This document shows positions 41,755-50,490 of a stretch of DNA of 64,000 nucleotides, in pieces. Location of the stretch: positions 868,001 through 932,000 of the forward strand of contig NZ_JBHSXH010000009.1 of NCBI RefSeq assembly GCF_042662625.1. The letters run 5' to 3'. This stretch comes from Halopelagius fulvigenes (lineage in GTDB: Archaea; Halobacteriota; Halobacteria; Halobacteriales; Haloferacaceae). The first letter of the stretch is position 1, and each line of letters opens with the position of its first letter. The notes under the pieces are model-generated. The model saw only the letters and a list, made by a program, of their open reading frames with translations. It was not told the origin of the DNA and did not search any database. Made by a program: the position numbers and the translations under genes.

Positions 41755-42857
41755 GCCGTCGACCTCCCGCTAAAGAGACCTTCGGGCTTCACGAGCAGGA
41801 TGAGGATCATCACGACGAACGCCGCCGCCCGGGCGAAGGCGGAGGGTATCCAGATGACCGACAGCGACGCCGTGAGACCGATGACGAGTCCGCCGGTGAT
41901 GGCCCCGTAGACGGAGCCGATGCCGCCGAGGATGACCGCGGCGAAGATGAGAAGCAAGAGTAACCAGCCGTCGTTGAAGCCGAGCGTCCCCTTCCAGAGG
42001 ATGAACGTGTAGCCCGCGACGCCGGTGAGGGCACCGCCGATAATCCACACCGAACGGACGACCCGTTCGGTCGGGATGCCGGTGACGCGCGCGAGGTCCT
42101 CGTTGTCGGACATCGCCCGCATCGCCTTCCCGAGTTTCGTCCGCTGGAGGAGCAGATGCACGGCGAGCATCAGTCCGCCCGCGACGACGGCCAGCGTCAG
42201 GTCGTGCATGTTGATCCTGACCGCGCCGTCCACGAAGTACAGCGAGAACGACGGCGGTTGAGCGGTCGTGCCCCGCACGTCGGACCCGAAGACGAACTGT
42301 ATCAGGTAGCGGAGCGCGAACGCGACGCCGATACTGGTGATGAGAAGGGTGATTCCGTCCTCGTCTCGAATCGGTCGGAAGACGGTTCGGTCGACGAACA
42401 ACGAGAGCGCGACGGTGAAAACGCCCGCCACGAGCAGTCCGAGAACGATGGCCAGCGGCGTAGAGACGATGCCGATGTCGAGTGTTCCGCCGTAGACGGA
42501 CCCCCCGGCCCCGACGAGGAGGAGTGCGCCGACGTCGGCGCGTCCGAGTCCGGCGACGAGGTACGTCGTCGCCCACCCGGAGAACGCCCCGGCGGTGATG
42601 TAGTCGCCGTGAGCGAAGTTCGCGAAGTTCAGGATGCTGTACGTCATCGACAGTCCGATACCCGCCAGACCGATAACCAGTCCGCGCATCACCCCGTCCC
42701 AGACGAGAGACCCCACGTCGCTGAATGCGGTTCGGCCAGTCGCCAGGCCGACAAGTAGGTCCAGCGCCAACAGAACGGCGACGAACCCCACTGCGAGGGC
42801 GAACGGGCGGTCCACCGCGAACCGGCGTCCGCGCGAGTATGTTTCAGCAATCCCCAT
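41751..42857 (-). CDS. livH: Branched-chain amino acid type ABC transporter permease LivH
   Basis: A 368-residue permease and first gene of livHMGF. GLSMTYSILNFANFAHGDYI and TKLGKAMRAMSDNEDLARVT (coupling loop) and the final helix block ILGGIGSVYGAITGGLVIG are typical of LivH. GTGAGGA just upstream of the ATG is a possible Shine-Dalgarno, and a CTTATCAC element on the minus strand about 40 bases upstream is the likely promoter. Confidence 0.92.
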   Translation of the reverse strand: MGIAETYSRGRRFAVDRPFALAVGFVAVLLALDLLVGLATGRTAFSDVGSLVWDGVMRGLVIGLAGIGLSMTYSILNFANFAHGDYITAGAFSGWATTYLVAGLGRADVGALLLVGAGGSVYGGTLDIGIVSTPLAIVLGLLVAGVFTVALSLFVDRTVFRPIRDEDGITLLITSIGVAFALRYLIQFVFGSDVRGTTAQPPSFSLYFVDGAVRINMHDLTLAVVAGGLMLAVHLLLQRTKLGKAMRAMSDNEDLARVTGIPTERVVRSVWIIGGALTGVAGYTFILWKGTLGFNDGWLLLLLIFAAVILGGIGSVYGAITGGLVIGLTASLSVIWIPSAFARAAAFVVMILILLVKPEGLFSGRSTA

Positions 42858-43029
42858 TGATAACTATCCTCACGCTATGTGCGAACGTGATTGAGTGATA
42901 AGTCTTTCTTCACACGTTGGAAATTCGCGGTAAAATGTGACAGCAGCGAGCGAGGAACGCGGAAATCGCCGCACTCGCGGGCGGCAACAGGGAGTAGTTC
43001 TATCGCACCCGCGCACCAACCGGGGACCG

Positions 43030-43545
43030 ATGAGGGAAGCCGACGAGGGGTCCGCGCCGAGCTCCGCAGTCGTCGACCGGCCGTCGATGGAGGAGGTAGA
43101 CGCCGTCGCCGACATGTGGGTGGACCTCGCCGCGAGTCAGCGGGCGTACCGGTCGCACATCCGCGGCCCGGAGAACAGAGGGACGATTCGGGACGCGATG
43201 GCGCGGCACGTCGTCACCGACGGCCTGCGGGTCGCCCGAATCGACGACGAGATAGTCGGCTTCGTCATGTTCGGCCTCGAACGCGGCGAGTACGTGCAGG
43301 ACGTGACCCGCGGCGTCGTCCGAAACATCTACGTCGAACCGTCGGCGCGGAACCGCGGCGTCGGGTCGAAGCTGCTCTCGACAGCAGAGCGGGAACTCCG
43401 CGACGCGGACGCCGACGCGATAACGCTGGACGTGATGGCCGGAAACGAGGAGGCGCGGCGCTTCTACGAACAGCACGGTTACAGCCCCCACCGCGTAGAA
43501 ATCGAGAAACGGGTCGAAAGCGATACACACTCAAAGGAGGACTGA
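43030..43545 (+). CDS. GNAT family N-acetyltransferase
   Basis: A 171-residue GNAT acetyltransferase. The acetyl-CoA binding motif A is VRNIYVEPSARNRGVGSKLL (R/Q-x-x-G-x-G/A at RNRGVG), preceded by EIVGFVMFGLERGE and followed by DVMAGNEEARRFYEQHGY (motif B). This layout is of the RimI-like type, so the substrate could be a protein N-terminus or a small amine; it cannot be set from sequence. tRNA-Thr begins 14 bases after its stop. Confidence 0.87.
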   Translation: MREADEGSAPSSAVVDRPSMEEVDAVADMWVDLAASQRAYRSHIRGPENRGTIRDAMARHVVTDGLRVARIDDEIVGFVMFGLERGEYVQDVTRGVVRNIYVEPSARNRGVGSKLLSTAERELRDADADAITLDVMAGNEEARRFYEQHGYSPHRVEIEKRVESDTHSKED

Positions 43546-43559
43546 CTATTCGGAGTCGC

Positions 43560-43633
43560 GCCAGGGGAGCATGGGCGGTTCATGCACTCGACTTGTAATC
43601 GAGACTTCGCGGGTTCGAATCCCGCCCCTGGCT
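43560..43633 (+). tRNA. tRNA-Thr (anticodon TGT)
   Basis: A 74-nt class I tRNA: acceptor GCCAGGG/CCCTGGC, discriminator T, anticodon arm CTCGA-CTTGTAA-TCGAG (anticodon TGT), T arm GCGGG-TTCGAAT-CCCGC. No intron. Confidence 0.95.
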
Positions 43634-43928
43634 CTTCTGTCCGAGCGACAGCGAGGACGAAACGTCAGACGCGGATTCGTGACCCGACGAGACGTGCCTC
43701 GCTCGTCTCCTCGCACCTTCGCTTCGGACGGAACCTTCTCGACCGGTGTGCCGCCTCCGTAGCCTGCGCGACGCCCTCGAAACGGGATTCGCCGAACGAG
43801 GTCGCCTTCGATGCGTTCGCACGCGTCGGCGAGCAGTTGCTCGCAGAGAGCAGTATACTAGTGGTACCACCTATCGCTTTAGTCCGCCGGTTTATGTGCG
43901 TGCATCGAAACGACACGGGAGACGGAAG

Positions 43929-44213
43929 ATGGACGAGACTGACGTCTCCGAGGACACCCTCGTAGCGTACTTTACCGTCCTCGGCCGCGAGCGTCGCAGG
44001 GCCATCGTGAAAGTGGTCGCGGAGGAGGACCGTCCGCTGGACCTCGTTCTTCTCGCGGGGTGGATCGCCGGAACGGAGGACGTCGAACGGGTGAAGAAAG
44101 AACTGCACCACCTTCATCTCCCGGAGTTGGACGCGGCGGGACTGGTCGACTACTCCTCGGAGGAGCCCTCATCAGACCGACGGACGGAACGTCGGTGGCT
44201 TACAGCCTCCTAG
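43929..44213 (+). CDS. DUF7344-like winged-helix regulator, short form
   Basis: A 94-residue winged-helix protein: LVAYFTVLGRERRRAIVKVV, then VERVKKELHHLHLPELDAAG and LVDYSSEEP. It resembles the DNA-binding core of DUF7344 proteins without extra domains. GGAAG precedes the ATG, and GGTTTATG about 36 bases upstream may be its TATA. Target unknown; the convergent neighbour is the DASS/RCK transporter. Confidence 0.7.
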   Translation: MDETDVSEDTLVAYFTVLGRERRRAIVKVVAEEDRPLDLVLLAGWIAGTEDVERVKKELHHLHLPELDAAGLVDYSSEEPSSDRRTERRWLTAS

Positions 44214-44306
44214 AGTGCTTCTCGTGAAGTCGCGGCGTGTACGCCCACGCAGACCGGGAGGACGTCTCTCCGAACACCGTGCGCAACAGCGTTCCGAATC
44301 GAGCCC

Positions 44307-46154
44307 TCACACCCCCCAGAACGCGACGATTCCGACCACCGTCACCACCGAGAGGAGGAGTTGAAGCGGCAGGCCGACGCGGAGGTAGTCGGTGAACTTG
44401 TAGCCGCCGGGACCGAAGACGAAGAGGTTCGTCTGATAGCCGATGGGCGAGAGGAACGCCGTCGAGGCGGCGAACGTCACCGCGAGGACGAACGCGAACG
44501 GGTTCGCGCCGATGCGGGCGGCCACGTCGGCGGCGACGGGAATCATGAGGACGACGCTCGCGTTGTTCGAGATGAGTTCCGTGATGAGTCCGGTGGCGAG
44601 GTAGAACGTCCAGAGGACGCCGATTATCGGAAGGAACCCCGCGGTGGACGCGACGAGAGCGCCGACGAACGCCGCGCCGCCGGTCTGTTCGAGAGCGATG
44701 CCGAGGGGGATGACGCCCGCCAAGAGGAAGATGACGTTCCAATCGACGGCGTCGTACAGTTCGTTCGGCTGGAGGACGCCGAGAGCCACCATGGCGACGA
44801 CGCCCGCGAGTGCGGCGATGACGATGGGTAGAATCTCGGCCGCCGCGAGGACGACGACGGCGAGGACGACGGCGACGGCGTGCGGAATCTTCTCCGTCTC
44901 GTACTGGGGGTCCTCGGCTTCGAGCGCGAGGATGAAGTCGCGGTTGCGCGAGAGGCGGTCCACGCTGTCCGGTAGCGCCTGCACGAGGAGCGTGTCGCCG
45001 GGTCTGATGGTCGTCTCCTCCAGCCGTTCGTGGACGAGTTCTCCCCGCGTGCGGAAGGCGAGCACCGTCGCGTCGTACCGCTCCGCGAAGGAGGAACTGC
45101 TGAGCGTCTCGCCGACGAGCGCCGACCGCGAGGGGATGACGACCTCGAACAGCGTCGATTCGCCGCTCGCGGTGTCGAAGTCGACGGCCGTGGGCGTTTC
45201 GGCCAGAGAGAGGCCGTCCATCGACATGAGGCGGCGGAGCGTGTCGCGGTCGGTGCGGAGGCGGAGGCGGTCGCCCGACCGAATCGTCTTCCGGGCGAGG
45301 GGGTCGCCGAACCACCGGCCGCCGCGGACGAGTTGCAGGACGTCGGCGTCGGCGAGGGTCTCCTCGGTCGCTTCGGCGACGGTGCGGCCCGCGACCGGAG
45401 CGTCCTCGCCGACGACGACGGCGACGAGGTAGTCCGCCACCTCGTACTCCTCGATGTAGCTCTCCTCGGGCGGGACGCGTTCCGGGAGGAGTCGGTGGCC
45501 GACCGTCACGAGGTACGTTCCGCCGACGAGGAGGACGATGGCTCCGAGGCCCGTGAACTCGAACATCGAGAACTCGTGCAGTCGGGGGTACTGCGCGGAG
45601 AGTCGCCCGGCCACGTCGCTGGCGAGGATGTTCGTCGAGGTGCCGATGAGCGTGAGCATCCCGCCGAGTTGGGAGGCGAACGAGAGGGGGATGAGCAGTT
45701 TCGACGGGGACGTTCGGCCGCCGTGCGCGATGTCGGAGACGACGGGGACGAGCATCGCCACCACGGGCGTGTTGTTGATGAACCCGGAGGGGACGCTCCC
45801 CACGGCGACGGTGGCGAGGACCTGCCGAAACCGGTCGCTCCCGGCGAAACCGGAGAGTCGCCGACCGAGTCGCTGGACCGCACCCGACCGGGAGACGCCG
45901 GCGCTGAGGATGAGCATCGCGAGGACGGTGATGGTCGCCTCGTTGGAGAACCCCGAGAGTCCCTCCTCCACGGAGATTCGGGTCCACGGCTCCAACACGA
46001 CGAGCGAGACCAACACGAGAATCGCGGTAACGTCAACAGGGAGCAGTTCCGTCGTGAAGAGCACCAACGCCCCGAGGACGACGGCGAACACCACCACCGT
46101 GCCGACGGTCACGTCCGGCGTCGGTTGGAGGGGGAAAACCGCGGTCAGAAACAC
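44307..46154 (-). CDS. SLC13/DASS transporter with two RCK_C (TrkA-C) domains
   Basis: A roughly 615-residue membrane transporter of the citrate/anion type. A first block of about five helices (TVVVFAVVLGALVLF to AGGMLTLIGTSTNILAS with the NT-containing motif) is followed by two cytoplasmic TrkA-C/RCK_C domains (residues about 210-300 and 310-395), then the second helix block with ELISNNASVVLMIPVA and SPIGYQTNLFVFGPGG. RCK_C domains regulate relatives by binding ligand. The open frame runs to 46448 but its N-terminal part is not transporter-like; GTG 46152-46154 is preferred because an AT-rich GCAATAAC element lies about 35 bases upstream. Confidence 0.85.
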   Translation of the reverse strand: MFLTAVFPLQPTPDVTVGTVVVFAVVLGALVLFTTELLPVDVTAILVLVSLVVLEPWTRISVEEGLSGFSNEATITVLAMLILSAGVSRSGAVQRLGRRLSGFAGSDRFRQVLATVAVGSVPSGFINNTPVVAMLVPVVSDIAHGGRTSPSKLLIPLSFASQLGGMLTLIGTSTNILASDVAGRLSAQYPRLHEFSMFEFTGLGAIVLLVGGTYLVTVGHRLLPERVPPEESYIEEYEVADYLVAVVVGEDAPVAGRTVAEATEETLADADVLQLVRGGRWFGDPLARKTIRSGDRLRLRTDRDTLRRLMSMDGLSLAETPTAVDFDTASGESTLFEVVIPSRSALVGETLSSSSFAERYDATVLAFRTRGELVHERLEETTIRPGDTLLVQALPDSVDRLSRNRDFILALEAEDPQYETEKIPHAVAVVLAVVVLAAAEILPIVIAALAGVVAMVALGVLQPNELYDAVDWNVIFLLAGVIPLGIALEQTGGAAFVGALVASTAGFLPIIGVLWTFYLATGLITELISNNASVVLMIPVAADVAARIGANPFAFVLAVTFAASTAFLSPIGYQTNLFVFGPGGYKFTDYLRVGLPLQLLLSVVTVVGIVAFWGV

Positions 46155-46258
46155 ACAGAGTGGACGCCGCCCGGACGCAACAGCGTTATTGCGAATTTCG
46201 CTGACGGTAGCGAAACGCGACTGAAACGGGACGGAAACGCGACGATTCCGGCCGCGGG

Positions 46259-46684
46259 TCAGCGGTTCGAGTGGTCCCTGTCCCGCGGGGCCAGAAGGAT
46301 GAGCGCGCCCGGAATCGAGAGCGCCATCAGTTTCATCGGGTTCTGCCGGATGTCGAAGTTCGGGTCGAGCGGTTCGCTCTGGAGGTCCGTGATGCGGAGA
46401 CAGGAGTAGTAGACGACCACGTGCGTGATGACGTACGCGAAGACGCACGGGACGATGATGGGGTAGCGCACGCCGAACTGGCCGGCCAGCACGTCGAACA
46501 GTATCGCGGTGACCGAAGAGACGGCGACGAAGTCGCCGATTTGGAGGGTGACGCCGGTGAAGGCGGTCACCACGCTATCGACGAGAGAAGTCGTGTACGG
46601 TGTGTAGACGAACGCCGTCACGACGCTCAGTCCTACGAGACAAGCGCCGGCGACGAGGCCTACTATCGGATACACGTACTCCAT
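46259..46684 (-). CDS. Four-helix membrane protein, unknown function
   Basis: A 141-residue membrane protein: MEYVYPIVGLVAGACLVGLS, a conserved-looking VYTPYTTSLVDSVV loop, two central helices (IGDFVAVSSVTAILFDVLAG, IIVPCVFAYVITHVVVYY) and a polar C-terminal region ending with another hydrophobic stretch (LMALSIPGALILLA). No family recognised. The ATG at 46682-46684 is used; a GTG two codons earlier is an alternative. Its 3' end is 105 bases upstream of the DASS/RCK gene start, same strand. Confidence 0.65.
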   Translation of the reverse strand: MEYVYPIVGLVAGACLVGLSVVTAFVYTPYTTSLVDSVVTAFTGVTLQIGDFVAVSSVTAILFDVLAGQFGVRYPIIVPCVFAYVITHVVVYYSCLRITDLQSEPLDPNFDIRQNPMKLMALSIPGALILLAPRDRDHSNR

Positions 46685-46786
46685 TCTCACAGTGTCGAAC
46701 TATTCGACAGAATATAGTGTTTCCTCTCTGCTATCAGAACTGAATTTCGGGCTCATTCGTCAGGGTCGCTCATCGTCGACTGCGTC

Positions 46787-48160
46787 TCAGAACAGTTCGC
46801 CGGGGCCGTACAGTCCACTACCGTCACCTGAGTCTCCCTTCTGACCGATCAGGTAGCCGTCGTCGGACCATCCGTTTCTGGTGCCGTTCGCGCCGTCCGT
46901 CTCGTTCGTCTCGGTCGTCTGAGTCGCCTCGGTCGTCTCGGTCGTCTGAGTCGCCTCGGTCGTCTCGGTCGTCTGAGTCGCCTCGGTCGTCTTGGTCGTC
47001 TGATTCACCTCAGTCGCCTCGGTCGTTTGAATCGCCTCAGTCGCCTCGGTCGTCTGATTCACTTCAGTCACCTCGGTCGTCTGAGCCGCCTCAGTCACCT
47101 CGGTCGTCTGATTCACTTCAATCGTCTCGGTCGTCTGAGTCGCCTCGGTCGTCTGGTTCACCTCAGTCGTCTCGGTTGTACCGTTCGTTTTGATCGTCTC
47201 GGTCGGCCGGCCGGGTACGCTGTGGTTTCCTCGGCGGCTATGGTTAGCGGGTGTCTCGCCTGATAAATCCGGCGCCTCGACCGTCAGGTTGTCGCTGTCG
47301 TTTTCGCCGTCGAACCGGCCGGGAACGGCGTCGGTACTCGAACCGCGGTCGGATTCGTTCGTTGAGGGCTGTCCGCGTTCACCCGAACGGCCGGGCGCGC
47401 CGTCATGACCGTTACGGTTACCGTTGCCGGTTCGCTGCTCCTTCTTGTCTTCGTCGTCCGCGAGTCCGTTACCGACGTTCGATCCGGCGACGCGCTTTGC
47501 GATGTCGGACACCTCGTCCCCGGAGAGGTTGCGCGCCTCGGTTCGCAGTCGTTCGACCTCCTCGGAGCCGATGCCGTTCGCCCGCTTCACGTCCGCGGGC
47601 AGTTCCTGCGCCGCGTCGGACGACCGGTTCAGGAGGCGCTGAAGCGACCGTATCTCCGCAGTCAGTCGGGCCGCCTGCGCCTGGTACCGTCCCCGCGAGA
47701 GGTTCCCCGCCTCGCGGGCCTCGCGGAGTTCGCTCCGCCGTTCTCGAAGCGTCTCGAGACGCTCTCGGCTCTCGTTCAACTGGTCTGCGACGACGCGAGC
47801 CTTCGAGTCGTTGCTCGCCGCACTCGCCACGCGGTGGTCGAACGACCGAGAGTCGAGTTCGCCGTCGATTTCAGCCCGCTGGACGGCGAGGATGCCCGCG
47901 AGTTGCTCGCCGGGCGCGATGCCGTCGGACCCGTTCTCGCCCGCCGAGTCGTTCGCCGTCGTCATCTCGTTCGCGCCGGTGTCTGTCATCGCGTTCCCCG
48001 TCTCCGTCGTCTCCGTCGTCGTCGCACTCGTCTGCGTCGAAGTCGCTTGGGTTCCGGCGGCGGCGACGCCGGCCGGAACGGTTGCGACGACGACGAGTAC
48101 GGCCACGAGGAGCGCAGTCACTCGCCTCATCTCGTCTCTCCGTACTAGCCGGACGGACAT
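46787..48160 (-). CDS. Secreted repeat-rich protein with Thr/Glu/Asn-Gln-Thr stalk
   Basis: A 457-residue exported protein. The Sec signal (residues about 11-36, RRVTALLVAVLVVVATVPAG) is followed by a Thr-rich linker, a helical/coiled-coil region with NESRERLETLRERRSELREA (about 125-200), a Gly/Asn-rich linker and a long C-terminal tract of nine-residue TTE-x-x-E-x-x-Q repeats (about 325-420). Many Asn-x-Thr sequons suggest heavy N-glycosylation. No membrane anchor or sorting motif is visible at the C-terminus. Start at ATG 48158-48160 fits a GGATTTAGCC (minus GGCTAAATCC) TATA about 26 bases upstream. The N-terminal region resembles DUF7096-type proteins. Confidence 0.75.
   Translation of the reverse strand: MSVRLVRRDEMRRVTALLVAVLVVVATVPAGVAAAGTQATSTQTSATTTETTETGNAMTDTGANEMTTANDSAGENGSDGIAPGEQLAGILAVQRAEIDGELDSRSFDHRVASAASNDSKARVVADQLNESRERLETLRERRSELREAREAGNLSRGRYQAQAARLTAEIRSLQRLLNRSSDAAQELPADVKRANGIGSEEVERLRTEARNLSGDEVSDIAKRVAGSNVGNGLADDEDKKEQRTGNGNRNGHDGAPGRSGERGQPSTNESDRGSSTDAVPGRFDGENDSDNLTVEAPDLSGETPANHSRRGNHSVPGRPTETIKTNGTTETTEVNQTTEATQTTETIEVNQTTEVTEAAQTTEVTEVNQTTEATEAIQTTEATEVNQTTKTTEATQTTETTEATQTTETTEATQTTETNETDGANGTRNGWSDDGYLIGQKGDSGDGSGLYGPGELF
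46905..47195. repeat. 27-bp imperfect tandem repeats coding TTExxExxQ units
   Basis: About eleven imperfect 27-base units, read on the plus strand as variants of CTCGGTCGTCTGAGTCGCC, encode nine-residue units such as TTETTEATQ and TTEVTEVNQ in the minus-strand gene. The three units nearest the 3' end of the gene are almost identical, suggesting recent expansion by slippage; the others have diverged to Asn-Gln-Thr sequons. Confidence 0.9.
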
Positions 48161-48250
48161 ATACACCGACTATCTTCGTCCGGATTTAGCCCCAATCAAG
48201 CGGAGTTGAAGGTCGCCGCCGTCGCGCGATTTCCGGGTGTTAAAATCAGG

Positions 48251-48266
48251 CTGTTGACGTAAACAG
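48251..48266 (-). terminator. Possible transcription terminator hairpin
   Basis: CTGTT-GACGTA-AACAG forms a 5-bp stem about 12 bases after the TAA stop of the membrane regulator gene, with a TTTT tract following on the minus strand. Archaeal termination relies mainly on T tracts, so the hairpin itself may be incidental. Confidence 0.3.
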
Positions 48267-48277
48267 TCGAAAGGTTT

Positions 48278-49534
48278 TTACCTGGGCCCGGGGCCGGCGT
48301 CCTCGTCGTCCGCCTCGTCGCCGTCGTCGTCCGGCAACACGAGGACGTTCTCGCGGCCGAGTCGGAACGCGTCGAGCGTCCCCTCGTCTCGCATCTTCCG
48401 GACGACTTGGCTCGTCTTGGCGTCGGTCCAATCCAACGTCTGTGCGACCTCCTGCTGTTTCAGCCGACCGTCCTCGTGTTCGATGAGCGCCAGCACGCAC
48501 TCCTCGTTGCTCAGCAGTTCGTCCTCCCACGGCATCTGTCTCTCGTCGCTCCCGCCCTCGTCGCCTTCGGAGGCGTCGTCGCTCTCGCGGGCGCCCCCGT
48601 CGTCCTCGTCGGACGAATCGTCCGCCGCGGGGGGAACGTCGGCGTCGGTACCGGCGCGTCCGCCGACGGCCCCGCCGTCGTCCGTCGCGCCGCCGGGCGT
48701 CGCGCGCGTGCGCGAACTATCCGCTTCGGCACCGTCCTCGCGTCGGCGATACAGCATCCACCCGCCCCCGGCGACGACGCCGACGACGAGGAGCGCGAAT
48801 CCGCCGATGACGGCGATATCGTTCCCGGAGGACGCGCCGTCGCCGCCGCCGGTCGGCGTCTCCGAGGGCGACGGGGACCCGGCCGACGGCGACTCGGCGA
48901 GGAGAAGCGTCGGTTCGCCCGGGCCGAAGTCGAGGGGACCGTTCCAGGCGACGGTCCGCGTCCGCCGGTCGTTCGGGTTGGGCGACACCGACTCGACTTC
49001 GTACCCCTCGGGCCACGTCATGAGCAGCGACGTTTCGCCGTCGAGGAAGAAGCCCGCGAGGGCGTCGCCCGCCCGAATGCGTCCGTCCTCGACAGCGGCG
49101 AAGTTCGTCCACGTGAACGAGTACGTGATGATGCCGTACTCCTGCGGCAGTTGCTGTCGGGACGTGGAGACGCTGACGTTCCCGACGCTCATCTGTCGCC
49201 CGGTGGCGTTCTCGGCCGTCGCAGCGGTCGCCTCCATCCGCGACCGGAACTCCGAGACGTAGGCCGATTCGTTCGCTCGGATGTCGCGTTGGACGGATTC
49301 GAACGCCTCGGTCTTGTTCTCCTCGTCCAGTCGGACTCGGTACTCGACTTCCCACTCCGCGGTGCCGTCGGGTTGGAGGGCGACGCGGAGGGAGACGTCG
49401 TCGGGGGCTATCTGCGTCCCCGCGATGGTCGCCGTCGATTGGGCGGACGCGGGGTTCGGGACGCCGCCGAAGACGAGGGCGACGGCGAGGAGAACGACGA
49501 GAGCGCGCGTCGTTCGTGATTCGGGACGAGTCAT
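48278..49534 (-). CDS. Membrane-anchored winged-helix regulator (DUF7345-type sensor)
   Basis: A 418-residue one-component regulator with the DNA-binding domain inside the cell and a sensor domain outside. A Sec signal (residues about 10-31, ending PNPASA) is followed by an extracellular beta-rich domain (about 35-230, DUF7345-like, with several Asn-x-Thr/Ser sequons), a Pro/Ser linker, one transmembrane helix (IAVIGGFALLVVGVVAGGGW near 240-260), a long acidic linker and a C-terminal winged helix (about 340-405, CVLALIEHEDGRLKQQEVAQ and WTDAKTSQVVRKMRDEG). Start is ATG 49532-49534. It lies directly upstream of the secreted repeat protein on the same strand, 117 bases apart. Confidence 0.82.
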   Translation of the reverse strand: MTRPESRTTRALVVLLAVALVFGGVPNPASAQSTATIAGTQIAPDDVSLRVALQPDGTAEWEVEYRVRLDEENKTEAFESVQRDIRANESAYVSEFRSRMEATAATAENATGRQMSVGNVSVSTSRQQLPQEYGIITYSFTWTNFAAVEDGRIRAGDALAGFFLDGETSLLMTWPEGYEVESVSPNPNDRRTRTVAWNGPLDFGPGEPTLLLAESPSAGSPSPSETPTGGGDGASSGNDIAVIGGFALLVVGVVAGGGWMLYRRREDGAEADSSRTRATPGGATDDGGAVGGRAGTDADVPPAADDSSDEDDGGARESDDASEGDEGGSDERQMPWEDELLSNEECVLALIEHEDGRLKQQEVAQTLDWTDAKTSQVVRKMRDEGTLDAFRLGRENVLVLPDDDGDEADDEDAGPGPR

Positions 49535-49766
49535 TTCGGCGGAAATCGAACGGGGGGGAACAAACCACTTCCGCAACGGAACGACCGGCGACCGAGAGAG
49601 GGAGGAGAACGGACGATAAGGGGTCGAGAGTGTCACACCAGCGACAAGATGTCCGACGAACCGAAGAGGCGCCTGCGTCGTCTCGCGTCCGTCTAACACG
49701 CCCGCAGAATCGCTCATCGGCGCTCTCGGCTGAGACTCGGCGCCGTCTATTGAAAGCGGGGCGAAG

Positions 49767-49775
49767 TTTTATAGC
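49767..49775 (+). promoter_or_regulatory. TATA box of the 52-aa zinc-protein gene
   Basis: TTTTATAGC lies about 32 bases before the ATG at 49803. Confidence 0.5.
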
Positions 49776-49802
49776 AAACAGGTATAAGAGATTAGACGTC
49801 CC

Positions 49803-49961
49803 ATGCCCGAGTGTCAGAACTGTGGTTCGTTCGTGACGCCCGCTTACGCGCGCGTTTTCGCCCCGACGAACATGGACGACCCCCGCGTCTGTCCGTACTG
49901 CGACGATATGGTTAGAGACGGTGCGGACGTGAGAAAGGCCCGTTCTCCGCGAAACTCCTGA
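49803..49961 (+). CDS. 52-aa zinc-ribbon protein (DUF7563-like)
   Basis: A 52-residue protein with two CX2C knuckles, CQNCGSF near residue 4 and CPYCDDM near residue 30, and a central FVTPAYARVFAPTNMDDPRV. This matches small haloarchaeal zinc proteins of the DUF7563 type. The gene is short but has a well-placed TATA and a full codon bias. It converges with a winged-helix gene, stops 9 bases apart. Function unknown. Confidence 0.8.
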   Translation: MPECQNCGSFVTPAYARVFAPTNMDDPRVCPYCDDMVRDGADVRKARSPRNS

Positions 49962-49970
49962 CGCACTCCG

Positions 49971-50210
49971 TCAGGCGATTCGGTACCGTTCGGCGTCCTG
50001 ATCGACGAGTCCTCGCTCGCACAGGGTGCTGAGGATGCTGTACAGGGAGAGCTTCTTCATCTCCAATCCCTTCTGTAGGTCCGTTATCGACGCGTCGCCC
50101 TGCGTCGAGAGATAGAGGTAGACGAGTTTCGCCCGGGGCGACTCCAGTTCCGCGGGGATCGTCGAAAGACCTGTGCCGGAGGACGAGTCGGAGTGGATGG
50201 ACCGTTGCAT
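49971..50210 (-). CDS. Small winged-helix DNA-binding protein
   Basis: A 79-residue protein that is essentially one winged helix: LESPRAKLVYLYLSTQGDAS, ITDLQKGLEMKKLSLYSILS and TLCERGLVDQDAERYRIA. The MarR/TrmB-like pattern suggests a transcription factor. A GGTTTTATTATC element on the minus strand about 33 bases upstream is the likely TATA. Target unknown. Confidence 0.75.
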   Translation of the reverse strand: MQRSIHSDSSSGTGLSTIPAELESPRAKLVYLYLSTQGDASITDLQKGLEMKKLSLYSILSTLCERGLVDQDAERYRIA

Positions 50211-50490
50211 AGTTGTTACCGACCGATTGGGTTCGACGATAATAAAACCAATCCACGACGATTGTCGAAAGGACGGAATCGGAAAACGTGGGGGAGCGGC
50301 CGTCTCGACGGTGAACTCCGAAACTGTCAGGGATATTCACGGTCGAACCGCGGTCGTTCGTCCGTCCGATTTTCGACTACCGACGAGAGTCGGTTCGACG
50401 GGGGTCCGGCAGCGGCGGGGAGTGGCGGTCGGCGGGGAGCGGAGACGAGCAAAGACGAGCGAAGCGAGTCCGAACGCGCCCGGCGGAAGT

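Noticed and set aside
46905..47195. Tandem repeats as a CRISPR array
   Set aside because: Units are contiguous 27-base coding repeats without spacers, inside a secreted protein gene.
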